The notes beneath the pieces are model-generated. The model was not told where the DNA came from. It worked only from the letters and a program-made list of their open reading frames with translations, and ran no database searches. DNA of 64,000 bases, taken from the NCBI GenBank assembly GCA_963575745.1, contig CAUYUJ010001743.1:1-64000 (forward strand), written 5' to 3'. Numbering within the stretch: position 1 is the stretch's first letter; every line of letters begins with the position of its first letter. This document shows, piece by piece, positions 20,372 through 29,228 of the stretch. The stretch is from Prorocentrum cordatum. Lineage: Eukaryota > Sar > Dinophyceae > Prorocentrales > Prorocentraceae. The position numbers and the translations under genes are program-made.

Positions 20372-21419
20372 ATGGCAGCCGCAGCCGCTCCGCCAACAGA
20401 CCCAGGGGACGCTCGCCCTGCAAACGCGCCTCTGCGAGTCGGGCACGACCGCGAGGCCGACGAATTTGTGGAGTTTTGGTACCAAGAAGACAAAAAGAAA
20501 GACCCCGACTTCGTGCTCATGAACCCACGGAAACTAAAGGGGACAATATTCGGATTCGGGTTCGTTATGCGCCGCAGCAGCGGCGCGGCTTGCCATTATG
20601 ACTCTGGCAGACGCATGTGTAAGAAGATTCATTTCTGCTCGCAGTGGCCGTGTCCCAGCGACCATCGTCTGGCGGACGGTTCCGTGGACTACAATAAGTG
20701 GTCAGACTTGCAAGCGCCCTGGCATTTAGTGCAATGCGCGGGCGGGTGGCCCGCAGGAGCGGGGGCCCCCGCAGCAGCGGAGGCGCCGGCCGAGGCGTGC
20801 GAGGCCCCTGCTGAAGCGGCAGCGGAGCCGTCGGTGGGCCCTGCTGAAGGGCCCCGCAGCAGCGGGGCCGTCAGCGGAGGCGTGCGTGGCCCCTGCTGAA
20901 GTGGCAGCGGAGCCGTATGTGGGCTCTTCTGACGGTCCCGCAGCAGCGGGTGCGTCAGCGGAAGCGTGCGCGCCTCCTCCTGAAGTGGCGGCGGCGCCGT
21001 GCGCGTGCCCTTCTGCAGAGCCCGCCACAGCGGAGGCGTCCGTAGGTCCTGCTGGCGCGCCTGGCGCCGACGCAATCGCCGAGGCCGCTTCCGCAGTGGA
21101 GTCTGTCTTGAAGGACTCTGCGGCAACAGCAGCTCTCTCAGCAAAGGAGGTTGCCCCTGTCGCTTTCCCCCAACCCGCCCCGCCTGCTGTTCGCGACGTA
21201 GCGGAACCCGTGCTTCCAGGGGCGGAAGTTGCGGCAGTTACCGCCTGTGAACAGACAGCCGCGACAGCAGGCGCTGCGGTTGCCCCTGCAGGCGCCCCCG
21301 CAGCAGCGGGGGCGCCTGCAGGGGCACTTTCAGAACAAGGCCAGAGGTGCTTCGAGAAATTGATGAAGCTGTCGCGCAGCATTCGCGGAAGGCCGGGGGG
21401 AGGCCGAGAGTGGATATGA
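20372..21419 (+). pseudogene. Cys/His-containing protein with Ala-rich tail; 1-base frameshift
   Basis: ATG 20372 (MAAAAAPPTDPGDARPANAP). Residues about 35-110 look folded, with Cys/His pairs (CHYDSGRRMCKKIHFCSQWPC, written here as its Cys/His core) that could bind zinc. The tail is built of ~82-bp tandem units, each beginning with a hairpin copy (about 20770, 20850 and 20932) and encoding AEACxAPAEVAAEP. In the second unit one extra G before CCCC shifts the frame, so the first frame stops at 20897-20899. The second frame (VAPAEVAAEPYVGSSDGPAA) continues to 21419. Family unknown. It may be joined to the transposase gene that starts just downstream. Confidence 0.5.
21281..21326 (+). repeat. 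Longest perfect hairpin of the family
   Basis: A 46-base hairpin: 21-base arms that are perfectly complementary (left arm TGCCCCTGCAGG then CGCCCCCGC) around an AGCA loop. It lies in coding sequence and is read as Ala/Pro/Gly. Confidence 0.95.
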
Positions 21420-21646
21420 TATTCTGCTTTCGTAATCTTTGCGCTGTTGCGGAAGGTGCGCGTCTACGCGTGGGAAGGACGCAACAGAGTCGACCTTTGC
21501 AAAGCTGTCTTGCCGCCGGAGTTAACCCGCGAGCCTGCGGTGGACGCGATCGCGCGTTGCGCCGTCCCCCGAGACTCGGGGCCACCGGACTGGGCCCCCG
21601 TGTCGGAGGAGTATCCTTTTTTTTCGATGCAATCATTTTATCGCAG

Positions 21647-22558
21647 GCGTCTCCACCGACTTTGTGGATTTCACGGGAGATGCTTCGACGGTGGACGGTT
21701 TCTATTCGGCTCTCGGTGTGTTCGTCGTGTCCACAGTCGCAGACGGGGACTGCGGTTTGGATTGCACGTTGCGGATGACCCAGGAGGTTTCCACGCGAGA
21801 GTCTCGCAGGGAGCTCCGCCAGGACAGTTGCTCTCTCCGACCACCCTGATCCTTCGCTTCCATCTCTGCTGCCCCCACATGCTCTTCCCCTCCTTGTCTC
21901 CCCATTCTGCCTTCATGCCTCTCCCACCCCGCCCTTCTCTCCCCTCGTGCCCTCCCCACCGAGTCTCCTTGCCCCTCCTCCATGCCCGCCCGCCAGGACA
22001 TCGCGGACTACATCGTGCAAAGGGTGCGGCTGGCGCGGTTCCTCGACGCGATGGTCCTGACACAAGAAGTCACGCAGGATGGCGTCCAGGAGCTTCGTCG
22101 CCTGCAGAGCGCCTTAGACGACGAAGAACTTGTCCCGCAGCCTGGCCACGCCGCCCCTCCGAGAGCACAGGGCGTTGCCGCCGCAGCAGCGGCGGCGCCA
22201 CCTGAGGACTTGGCAGTGGTGGAAGTCGACGCCGGGGCTGTCTGTCAGGAGCTCGTGCAAGCCATCCAATGGTGGACAGGACTGACAGACGCTGCGTGCG
22301 CCCTGGACGTAGCTCGGGAGTTGATGCCCGCAGAGCGGGAGGAGCAGCTCTTGAGGTACAGGAACCGCGGCTGCGAGCGCAAAGCCCCCGCCCAGAACAA
22401 GAAGCGCGTGGTGGTCCCGTCGCTCCTGTGCTCGAGGATGGAGATAGCGGGTGCTTTCGACGAGCACATGCGCTCTTTAGGCTTGACGCCTGGAGACCGC
22501 TTTCCGCATGGAGGGGCGCGTTCATTCATGGATGCGTGGGACTGGGGTTCCATGTCCC

Positions 22559-22635
<77 letters not shown>

Positions 22636-24855
22636 GAAGCGCACGCACGTTGTGCGGCGCTGGCACAAGGCTTTTCTGTCGTCGAAATACGCCTCCGCAG
22701 TAGCGGAGGCTGTTCGGCATCCGCGGGGACACGAGAAGCAGCACGGGCAGGGGCGCCTCCTGAAGTGGAAAGGGCGGAAAAGGATACCACAACAGGGACA
22801 GGGCCCAGCTCGAAAATGCACTTGGTTGCGGCAAGCTCTGTTTGAATGGTGGAGTTCCATTCGGCACAGTGTGGATTGGAAGATGATCAAAAGTGGACTG
22901 CGAAGTACCCAAAGAGAGCCAGCGAAGATAGCAAGGTTCACGCAAAGCATGCTCCAGACCAAAGCGTTGGAGCTCATGAGCGAGTACGTCACGCAGCAGC
23001 TGCGGATCGGGCTGCGACCCGCCGCCGTGGAGTTGAGGTCGCGCTGGTGGGCCTCCTGGCGCAAGGAATACGGCCTCAGCATGCGGTACCCGAACAGGAA
23101 GTACAAGTGCCCGCTGCCCGACTTGGAAGAGCGCCTCGAGCGAGGCTGGCTGAACGTGTTTAGGGTGCGCGCCGCGTGCGTGCTACTCAACGAGCAGGAT
23201 CCCGAGATGGAGAACTTCGACCAGTCGCCATTCCACCACAATGAAACAGGATCAGCTGGCGTGAGGACCCTCGCAGTAGCGGGGGTCGAAGTGCCACTGG
23301 TGGAGTGCCACGGCGCGGTGCGGGAGCGGTGGACGGCCAATTTCATGACAATGAGCGACAAGGATCGACTGCGGAGAGAAGGCCCCCCACCGATGGAGTG
23401 CGTGTTCAAGGCGGAGGGGGGAGGAGAGAAGTTGAGGCCGCGCCTGCTCGAACACCTTCGGCGCCGAGGGTTCGGCAGATGGGTGTCGGCGACCACCAGC
23501 ACCAAGGGGTCTTACCGGACACCGTGCGTGCTCGCGTACCTGGACCGCCACCTCCCTCATCTGCCAGAGCCTCCGCAGCAGCGGGAGTGGAGAATTATGA
23601 TGGCGGATGATCATGGCCCTCACTTGTCCCCGCTTGTGAGTAAGCTATGTTGGTCTCGGGGGTACGTGTTCATCCCGCACGGGGGCGGCGTGGCCCCAAT
23701 CCTCCAAACTGTGGACACACATCTGAATCAACACGCCAAGCGCGAGTACATGAAGAGAGAAGGAGCCGCGCTGCTGAGAGCCATGAGGCTGGGCCAGTGC
23801 GTCCCACAGCTGGACAAGTTAGAATGCATGGACTTGATGGTGGAAGTGATGTCCCAAATGAGTCTTCACTTGGCTGCGGCAGACGGGTACTGGGAAACTG
23901 GTTTCAAGGCAAATCTGTGGGATGCGGACTTGGACGCGCGCATATGCAAGGAGGCAGGCCATTTCTGGAGAAAGTTGGGGATGCGTAAGAAGGTCGCCGC
24001 CGCAGTAGCGGAGGTCGAAGAAGAGGTACAGGCGGGGCGCTTGAGATGGACTTGCAAAGACATCATGCGATTGGTCCTCCCGCACCCTCGACGCGGCCAC
24101 TGCGACGACGTGCTCGCAAACCTTGGAGACGACACGGCTCTGGACGAGGGCGACAAGATTTGGCATGGCATGGAGGGGGCGGAAGACGCAGCCGAGGGTC
24201 TCCGCAGCAGCGGGGGCACTGAGGGTGGCAATTCCGTCGACGCCCTCGAAGGAGATGAAGATGATGGGAGCGAGGACGACGACGGGTGGAGCGCCGCTGG
24301 CGAGTTTGACTACGAATGGGCCAATCCAAGTCTCACCGCAGCAGCGGCGGGGGAGATCGCGCTGGAGGCACCGCCTGGCCTGTCGACGTCTCGTATGGAA
24401 ACTGCGGAGCAGACGTCTGAATTGATGAGAACGTATTCGTCGATCGCTGAGGAGTTGCGCAGCCCGTGTATATGGGTGTTGAGTGCGGCGCTCTGGGGAG
24501 TTGGGGCGGTTGGCGGGGGGAGTTCTTGGGGCGACGCTTGTTCTGTGCCGTTTCCTAGGTCTCTTTTTCTTTACTTACCGTGCTGAGTGGTCGCGACATC
24601 GCGGGGGCCACGTTCATGGAGACGCAATTACGGAAAGAACGGAGGCGTGTGCGTGAAGTGTCGAAGGAAGATCCTGGGGTTCAGCGAGCCCTCGCAGCAT
24701 ACGAGGACGCCCGCGAGGCGACGCTCAGAAACGAGAAACGACAGCGGGATGTCGAGGCGCGGCGCAGAGAAGAGCTAACCCGCCTGGGGAGCGACGTAAA
24801 GAAAGCGCGCAAGCTGCCGAGGACACAGCAAGCCAAACTCTTAGACGCAGAGGCA

Positions 24856-24894
<39 letters not shown>

Positions 24895-25220
24895 AACACA
24901 GGATGAAGCATGTCGGGTTATCCGAGCTGGGCGCGGGCCTTCGCAGCTGCGGAGGCGCGGCGGGTCGAACGTCGAGGTGCGACGCGCTGAATCGCCTTGC
25001 GATTTTGGGTTCTGGGCTTTCTGCAGCTCAGCGGTCAGATTTTGACTGGTTTCGGCGGGAATGGGACGCCGCTGGCATGGAGGACTTCGGTGGAAAGTGG
25101 CCGGGGACGTTTGCCACATGGTTGCAGAACGTCATAGACGAGTACTTGGGGGGCAACCCGAGAGCTTTCAGCATGTTTGTGCACAGTGAGACGCGACGCC
25201 GTCTGTCTGGCTCCCTGGCG
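21647..25220 (+). CDS. OTU-like/DDE transposase, multi-exon
   Basis: Exons inferred by frame and phase: 21647-21822, 21997-22535, 22636-24465, 24588-about 24852, and 24902-about 25220. The first exon has VVSTVADGDCGLDCTLRM, resembling the DGxC motif of OTU proteases. The third carries a DDE_1/pogo-like core: FDQSPFHHNETGS (first D, ~23220), MMADDHGPHLSPLV (second D, ~23600), and VFIPHGGGVAPILQTVDTHL (third D, ~23715). The N-terminal region holds a helical part with RWWASWRKEYGL, possibly DNA binding. The C-terminal exons encode an Arg/Lys/Glu helix (TLRNEKRQRDVEARRREEL) and FGGKWPGTFATWLQNVIDEY. The protein would cut and rejoin the element's ends in the nucleus. An additional upstream exon (about 21458-21600, VRVYAWEGRNRVDLCKAVLP) is likely. 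Confidence 0.75.
21823..21996 (+). other. Intron with GA-AG ends flanked by an 11-bp direct repeat
   Basis: Removing 21823-21996 joins RRELRQ to DIADYIVQRV in frame. The intron starts GACAGTTGC and ends CCCGCCAG. CCGCCAGGACA occurs at both boundaries. The intron is pyrimidine-rich. GA and GC donors are known in dinoflagellates. Confidence 0.6.
22536..22635 (+). other. Intron consisting largely of a (CT)n microsatellite
   Basis: GT-AG boundaries (GATGC|GTGGGA and CTCTCAG|GAAGCG) preserve frame (FMDA to KRTHVVRRW, phase 2). The (CT)n run at 22560-22634 would act as an extended polypyrimidine tract. Confidence 0.6.
24466..24587 (+). other. GT-AG intron of the transposase gene
   Basis: Donor CAGCCC|GTGTAT, acceptor GTGCTGAG|TGGTCG. 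The phase is 2 on both sides and joins EELRSP to GRDIAGATFM in frame. Confidence 0.6.
24858..24892 (+). repeat. (AT)n microsatellite
   Basis: A run of AT dinucleotides between two coding segments of the transposase gene. It probably lies in a short intron ending CAAACACAG at 24901. Confidence 0.85.
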
Positions 25221-25280
25221 CTTTTTTTTTGTTTTTTTTTTTTTTTTTATTTTTTATTTGTTTTGTTTTTCTTTCTTTTT

Positions 25281-25315
<35 letters not shown>

Positions 25316-26110
25316 TTGCGCCCCCTGCAGCTGGGCGCCTCTGAGAGGCGCGGCCCGCCGCAGCAGCGGCGAGGCGCGGGGCGTGAGTTCGGGCAGCAGC
25401 CACTGCTCTTCCACCTGCCTGCGACTGAGGTGCCGCGTGCGCGCGCGGACGTAGCGCAGGCCTTGCGCGGAAGAGACAGGGAGGAGGGGGGACGGGGGAG
25501 GAGGTGAGAGGAGGGGGAGAGCAGGCAGGGGGAGAAAACCACGCGGGTGTCGATCACTCCGCCCTGTGTGTTGTGTTTAGGTTTTTTTTTTTTTTTTTCT
25601 TTTTTGTTTTTTTTGTTTTTTCTTTTTTTTTTTTTTGTCCTTTTTTTTCTTTTTTTTTTTTTTTTATTTCTCTTTTTTTTTTTCATTATTCTTTTTTTCC
25701 TTTTTACTCCCCCCCCTCGTTTCCTTCTCCCCATTGATCTCTCCTGGTCATTATATCATACCTCTCTCTCTATCGCTCTCTCTTCTCTCTCTCTCTCTCT
25801 CTCTAAATCTCTCTCTCTATCGTTATTCGTCAGTACGTTTACTCTTCCCTCTCTCTCTCTCTGTCTCTCTCTCTCTTCTTCTTCTCCCTTTTTTTTCTTT
25901 TTTCTTCTCTCTTCTTCTTCTCTCTCTCTCTCTTCTCTTCTTCTCTCTCTCTCTCCTCTCTCTCTCTCTCCTTCATCTCTCTCTCTTCTCTCATCATCCA
26001 CTATAGCACATTTCTCCATGTCTCTCCCTCTCTCTCTCTCTCCCTCTCTCTGCCCGCCCTTTCCTTCCCTATCCGCCCCGTCTTCCTCCTCTTCGCCCCG
26101 CCCCCCTCCT
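25219..26110 (+). repeat. Poly-T and (CT)n simple-sequence block
   Basis: Two long T-rich runs (25219-25316 and 25577-25710) and a CT-rich block (25760-26050). Between them, 25317-25507 could be a terminal exon (LGASERRGPPQQRRGAGREF, containing a hairpin copy). No other gene recognised. Confidence 0.75.
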
Positions 26111-26181
26111 TCCACCGCCGTTTCGGCCCCAGGAGTTCGGCTCTGACGGCCGCCCCCCCTGCAACGCGGGGGCAGGGAGCG

Positions 26182-26478
26182 ATGGCCGCGGCCACCAGCA
26201 GCAGCAGCAGCCCATTGGGCCCCGCAGCAGCGGGGCCTCGGGGCCGACTGACGGCAGTGTTCACAGCGAAATCTGGGAAGGTTTGGCGACCAGTAGGTGG
26301 TCAGGCAGAACCCTGGAAGGGTCCTTGGGCCCTTGTGCCAGAGGGCACCCCCGCAGCAGCGGGGGCTGCGCCGCCTGGCGTCTCAAGCTCAGCAGCGGCG
26401 GCGCGAGCAGAAGTTTCTACGATACGCACCCGCCCAGGCGACTCCGTGGTGGATCCGAGCGATGACGAAGAGCCTTAG
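26182..26478 (+). CDS. Small Ala/Ser-rich protein (98 aa)
   Basis: ATG 26182 to TAG 26476-26478. The N-terminus is MAAATSSSSSPLGPAAAGPR. The centre has RLTAVFTAKSGKVWRPVGGQ and the C-terminus is acidic (DSVVDPSDDEEP). Two hairpin copies are translated as GPAAAGP and TPAAAGA. It precedes the EEP gene by 102 bases on the same strand. No domain recognised. Confidence 0.4.
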   Translation: MAAATSSSSSPLGPAAAGPRGRLTAVFTAKSGKVWRPVGGQAEPWKGPWALVPEGTPAAAGAAPPGVSSSAAAARAEVSTIRTRPGDSVVDPSDDEEP

Positions 26479-26580
26479 GAATTTTGGGGCTGCAGGCCGC
26501 CCAACGACGTCGAGCGGCGCGAATGCGTTCTTCGCGACACCGTCCCGCCAAAATTCTTCTGCGAAAGAAGAGCGGCTGAC

Positions 26581-28251
26581 ATGAACAGGCCACGGAACGA
26601 CAACGTGGGCAACCTTTCCGTCCTGTTCGGGAACTGGGGTTCCATGCCGAGCGAGACCAACCACGCGGACCAGCGGCGGAGACTTGAGTTGCAGCTGCGG
26701 CATTGCCTTGCTCTCGTGGCGTGCTTTGCGGAATGTGAGGAGCAGATGGAGTCAATCCTACAGCGGCCAGGGAGACCACCGCCGCTGCAGGCGGACGCCC
26801 CCGCAGCAGCGGGTGCGTCAGCAGCGGGGGGCCAAAGCAGCAGCAGCGGTGGGCCTTTTGTCGCCCCCGCAGCAGCGATGGCGACAGCAAGAGGAAGTCG
26901 TGCTGCGAGTGTTGGCGATTGCCAACAGCTCCAGAATCGACCAGAGTACGAATACTTGTCCCTGCGCGGGCGTGAGGACAAGTCCTTGTGCATCGCTGCG
27001 CGCGCAAATCTGTGTTACGAAATGCGGCTGCTCCACTGGGAAAGGAGTGTCGACGGCCTCTACAGAACAGCAAGAGGGCGCAAGATGGAAGCGTTCTCGA
27101 GGATCATGGTGGTTGAGCTCTACTTCGATCAAACCTACGCCCACTTCGGCTCGAAAGTGCGGGCGCGCGCGGTGCACCTCCACCGCGACACGGCGAAAAA
27201 TTCCAGAGGCTTTAACGAGGCTCACAAGACGTGGCGGCCGAGGTTGGCGACCATCTTGCAGGACAACAGCGTTGACATCCTTTGTGGGGATTTCAACATG
27301 GCGCTCACACAGACGCTGCCGAGTCTTCGGGGTCTAGGCATGCGATTGGAGTCGGCAGCAGCGTACTTCTGGCGCGGATTGGACGGCACTCCGTGCTTGG
27401 ACAGCTGCGGCATCTTCGTTCTCAACAGGCCTGGCGAGTACACCCTGTGCTGGCCGCTGAGCGCCGTGCACGACAGAGACGAGACGGGGTTGCTCTTCGC
27501 ACGCAAGTCGGTGATCGGTGAGATCGGGTACCGTAACAGAAGCAAGGCAGAGGCCCCCGCAGCAGCGGGGGCCGCCACCAGCCCATCATCGCAGCAGACG
27601 TACTGGCACCACAGCCAGAACGGAGGCCCTGGGATGCCTTACTCTTGCTACTACCCGAAAAAAGACGCCCGCGAGCACCTCCAGGATTTACTGACTCAGT
27701 CAGAGGAATGCCAACGCAAGATCCAAGAGAAGGAGAGTGAGAAACTGAGGCGCGCCGAGGCTGAGGCTAGAGGGGACCACCGCTTCTCTAGTAATCGCGA
27801 GGTGACCCTCTTCCGCGCGTTGCAGAAGACGTTCCCGCCAGAGACCGTGGAGGTGGAGGGGCGCTGGCACGGCGGCGCCCACTACCCTCTCCTGTTCCAA
27901 ATGCGCATGGCCAGCGTGCGTTCGCCGGGGAGGAAGCAGGAGAGAGCCAAAGAGAAGAAAGACAGGCGCGCCCAGAAACAGCTGGCAGCTGCGCTCAGGG
28001 CGCCGCTGCCGCCCGAGCAGCACGGACCCGAGCGCCAGGCACCAGAGCAGCACAGCGAGAGGGGCGAGCAAGACGAGCGCGCCCAACAGGCGTGGCGCCC
28101 ACCAAGATGGGCAGACGAAAGCGCGGACGACGGCCGCGACATGCCCGCGGCTGGCGATGGAAGGTCGCGGCGGGGGGTTGAAAGGGGGAGGGGGGGAGAG
28201 GGGCGGGGGAGCACGGGGAGGGCAGGAGGGAGGAGAGGGAATGAGGAATAG
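26581..28251 (+). CDS. EEP-family (endonuclease/exonuclease/phosphatase) protein
   Basis: 556 codons from ATG 26581. The EEP fold begins right after the start (LSVLFGNWGSMPSETN), followed by a putative catalytic Glu (LVACFAECEEQME), a long middle with FSRIMVVELYFDQTYAHFG, and the diagnostic GDFN motif (SVDILCGDFNMALTQ, about residue 237). Then come LDGTPCLDSCGIFVLN and a late HYPLLF (GGAHYPLLFQMR), which takes the place of the usual SDH; the Asp before the His is missing. The C-terminus is Arg/Gln/Gly-rich and basic (KQERAKEKKDRRAQKQ). EEP proteins are DNA/RNA nucleases or phosphatases. Here it may nick DNA for the element or act on nucleic acid, but that is inference. Four hairpin copies lie within it, and the one at 27555 sits inside the domain. 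Confidence 0.7.
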   Translation: MNRPRNDNVGNLSVLFGNWGSMPSETNHADQRRRLELQLRHCLALVACFAECEEQMESILQRPGRPPPLQADAPAAAGASAAGGQSSSSGGPFVAPAAAMATARGSRAASVGDCQQLQNRPEYEYLSLRGREDKSLCIAARANLCYEMRLLHWERSVDGLYRTARGRKMEAFSRIMVVELYFDQTYAHFGSKVRARAVHLHRDTAKNSRGFNEAHKTWRPRLATILQDNSVDILCGDFNMALTQTLPSLRGLGMRLESAAAYFWRGLDGTPCLDSCGIFVLNRPGEYTLCWPLSAVHDRDETGLLFARKSVIGEIGYRNRSKAEAPAAAGAATSPSSQQTYWHHSQNGGPGMPYSCYYPKKDAREHLQDLLTQSEECQRKIQEKESEKLRRAEAEARGDHRFSSNREVTLFRALQKTFPPETVEVEGRWHGGAHYPLLFQMRMASVRSPGRKQERAKEKKDRRAQKQLAAALRAPLPPEQHGPERQAPEQHSERGEQDERAQQAWRPPRWADESADDGRDMPAAGDGRSRRGVERGRGGEGRGSTGRAGGRRGNEE

Positions 28252-28333
28252 GCTGAGCAGGACGAGGGATGACATAAGGAAATGAGTGTCGGGAAGGGGC
28301 GGGAGTTGACAGGGAGGGGATATAGAAATAATT

Positions 28334-28795
28334 ATGTTATCACCCCCAAGGTGGCAGCCGACCCCGCAGTGCCCATCTCCAGGGCCTGCGCCGCTGGAGC
28401 AGCGAGGGCAGCGCGGCGCCGCCATCTACATCTCGGACGCGATCGCTGCCCTCGGCCACGAGCCGCCAGAGCCCCCGCAGCAGCGGAGGCCACAAACGCC
28501 ACGGCAGCAACCAACAGACGAGGAGCGGCGCAGGGATGAGTGGTGGCGCACCAAGGAGGGCGAGGAGCGCGAGTGGCAACAGCCGAGCGGCGAGGCTTCC
28601 TCGCTGCAGGACCGCATGGTCGTCTCCGCCTGGCGCGACATGCAAGTTGCATTCGGCAGCGACCAACGCCCCAGTGACTGGTGGAGCAGCCACAGTGGGT
28701 GGAGTAGCGGCCAGGGGCGCTGGGAGGTCGCGACCACGACTTGGAGGCGGGTCGAACCCCCCCCCGAAACCAATCCCTGGGAAAAGCTTAGTTGA
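28334..28795 (+). CDS. Trp/Arg-rich uncharacterised protein (153 aa)
   Basis: ATG 28334 to TGA 28793-28795. N-terminal Pro/Gln-rich part, a hairpin read as EPPQQRRP, an Arg/Glu/Trp-rich middle (EERRRDEWWRTKEGEEREW), and a C-terminus with regularly spaced Trp (DWWSSHSGWSSGQGRWEV). It is the last gene before the right end. Similar Trp-rich segments occur in the proteins at 5251 and 12406. No known domain. Confidence 0.45.
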   Translation: MLSPPRWQPTPQCPSPGPAPLEQRGQRGAAIYISDAIAALGHEPPEPPQQRRPQTPRQQPTDEERRRDEWWRTKEGEEREWQQPSGEASSLQDRMVVSAWRDMQVAFGSDQRPSDWWSSHSGWSSGQGRWEVATTTWRRVEPPPETNPWEKLS

Positions 28796-29103
28796 ACCAT
28801 CGCACAGGAGCCGCCCCTCCGCAGCAGCGGAGGGAGGCCTCATCGGCCGAACGTCGACCCTCCGCAGCAGCGGAGGCCTTGCCAATGCATCGTGAGCGGC
28901 GGCGACTCGCGCGCGCCGTCGTGCTCGGCGACCGCTGCCCGAGCGGAGAAGGAAAAAGAATCTGTGCTTTCATCGGTGCTGTCGTTGCCTCCTCTCCTTC
29001 ATCGTTTTCTTCTCCCTCCCCCTCCAATCCCCCATCCCGCGATCACATTTTATCGTCTCCAATCGCATCGGGAGCTCCCGTGGCAGAAGAGCACCCAGAA
29101 CGA
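28796..29103 (+). other. Spacer with two hairpin copies
   Basis: Hairpins with CCCCTCCGC/GCGGAGGG and CCTCCGC/GCGGAGG arms at about 28813 and 28858, then pyrimidine-rich sequence leading to the right subterminal array. No gene seen. Confidence 0.5.
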
Positions 29104-29192
29104 GGTCCTCCGTGACAGAGGGGGGGGCATCTCAGACCCCCTCTGTGACAGAGGGGGGGCATCTCAGACCCCCTCTGTGACAGAGGGGGGGC
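29104..29192 (+). repeat. Right subterminal palindrome array
   Basis: Three copies of the CTCTGTGACAGAG palindrome (the first slightly decayed) with GGCATCTCAGAC spacers, period about 30 bp. It mirrors the left array. Confidence 0.8.
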
Positions 29193-29200
29193 CAAAAAAC

Positions 29201-29227
29201 AAATGATCACTTTAATGCGGCTTCTGG
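29201..29227 (-). repeat. Right terminal inverted repeat (27 bp)
   Basis: Exact reverse complement of 4687-4713. It starts AAATGATCACTTTAATGC and ends GGCTTCTGG. Confidence 0.9.
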
Positions 29228-29228
29228 T

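Larger units (their letters stand above)
5956..28877 (+). repeat. Dispersed hairpin repeat family (core CCGCAGCAGCGG)
   Basis: More than 50 copies of a hairpin with arms CCGC and GCGG around an AGCA loop, on average one per ~450 bases. Examples start near 5957, 6322, 7355, 8301, 9265, 9685, 10577, 11841, 12583, 13490, 13539, 14700, 15495, 17445, 17470, 18066, 19306, 20571, 20850, 21281, 22180, 23573, 24203, 26222, 26347, 27555, 28476, 28816 and 28862. Arms often extend further with different but still complementary bases, for example TCTCCC/GGGAGA, GCGCGCC/GGCGCGC and CCTCC/GGAGG. Copies lie in coding and non-coding DNA and are tolerated in all three frames (PAAAG, PQQRG, RSSG). Every copy seen has the AGCA, not TGCT, loop on the plus strand. 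Confidence 0.9.
4687..29227 (+). mobile_element. 24.5-kb TIR-bounded DNA transposon-like element
   Basis: The 27 bases at 4687-4713 are the exact reverse complement of 29201-29227. Just inside each end lies an array of the same palindrome (core CTCTGTGACAGAG), at 4714-4822 and 29104-29192. Between the ends every recognisable gene is on the plus strand. They include a D..D..D transposase (21647-25220) and an EEP nuclease-family protein (26581-28251). A short hairpin repeat occurs more than 50 times inside, and I found no clear copy outside. Together these mark a single mobile unit. The length is large for a cut-and-paste transposon but within the range of giant cargo-carrying elements. No convincing target-site duplication is visible: flanks are catggtaat on the left and tgtgtcctg on the right. 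No capsid, protein-primed polymerase or retroviral-type integrase was recognised, so a Polinton or virus is not supported. Confidence 0.8.

Noticed and set aside
4687-29227. Polinton/Maverick or integrated virus
   Set aside because: Size and TIRs would fit, but no capsid, protein-primed DNA polymerase, packaging ATPase or retroviral integrase motif was seen. The transposase is DDE_1-like.
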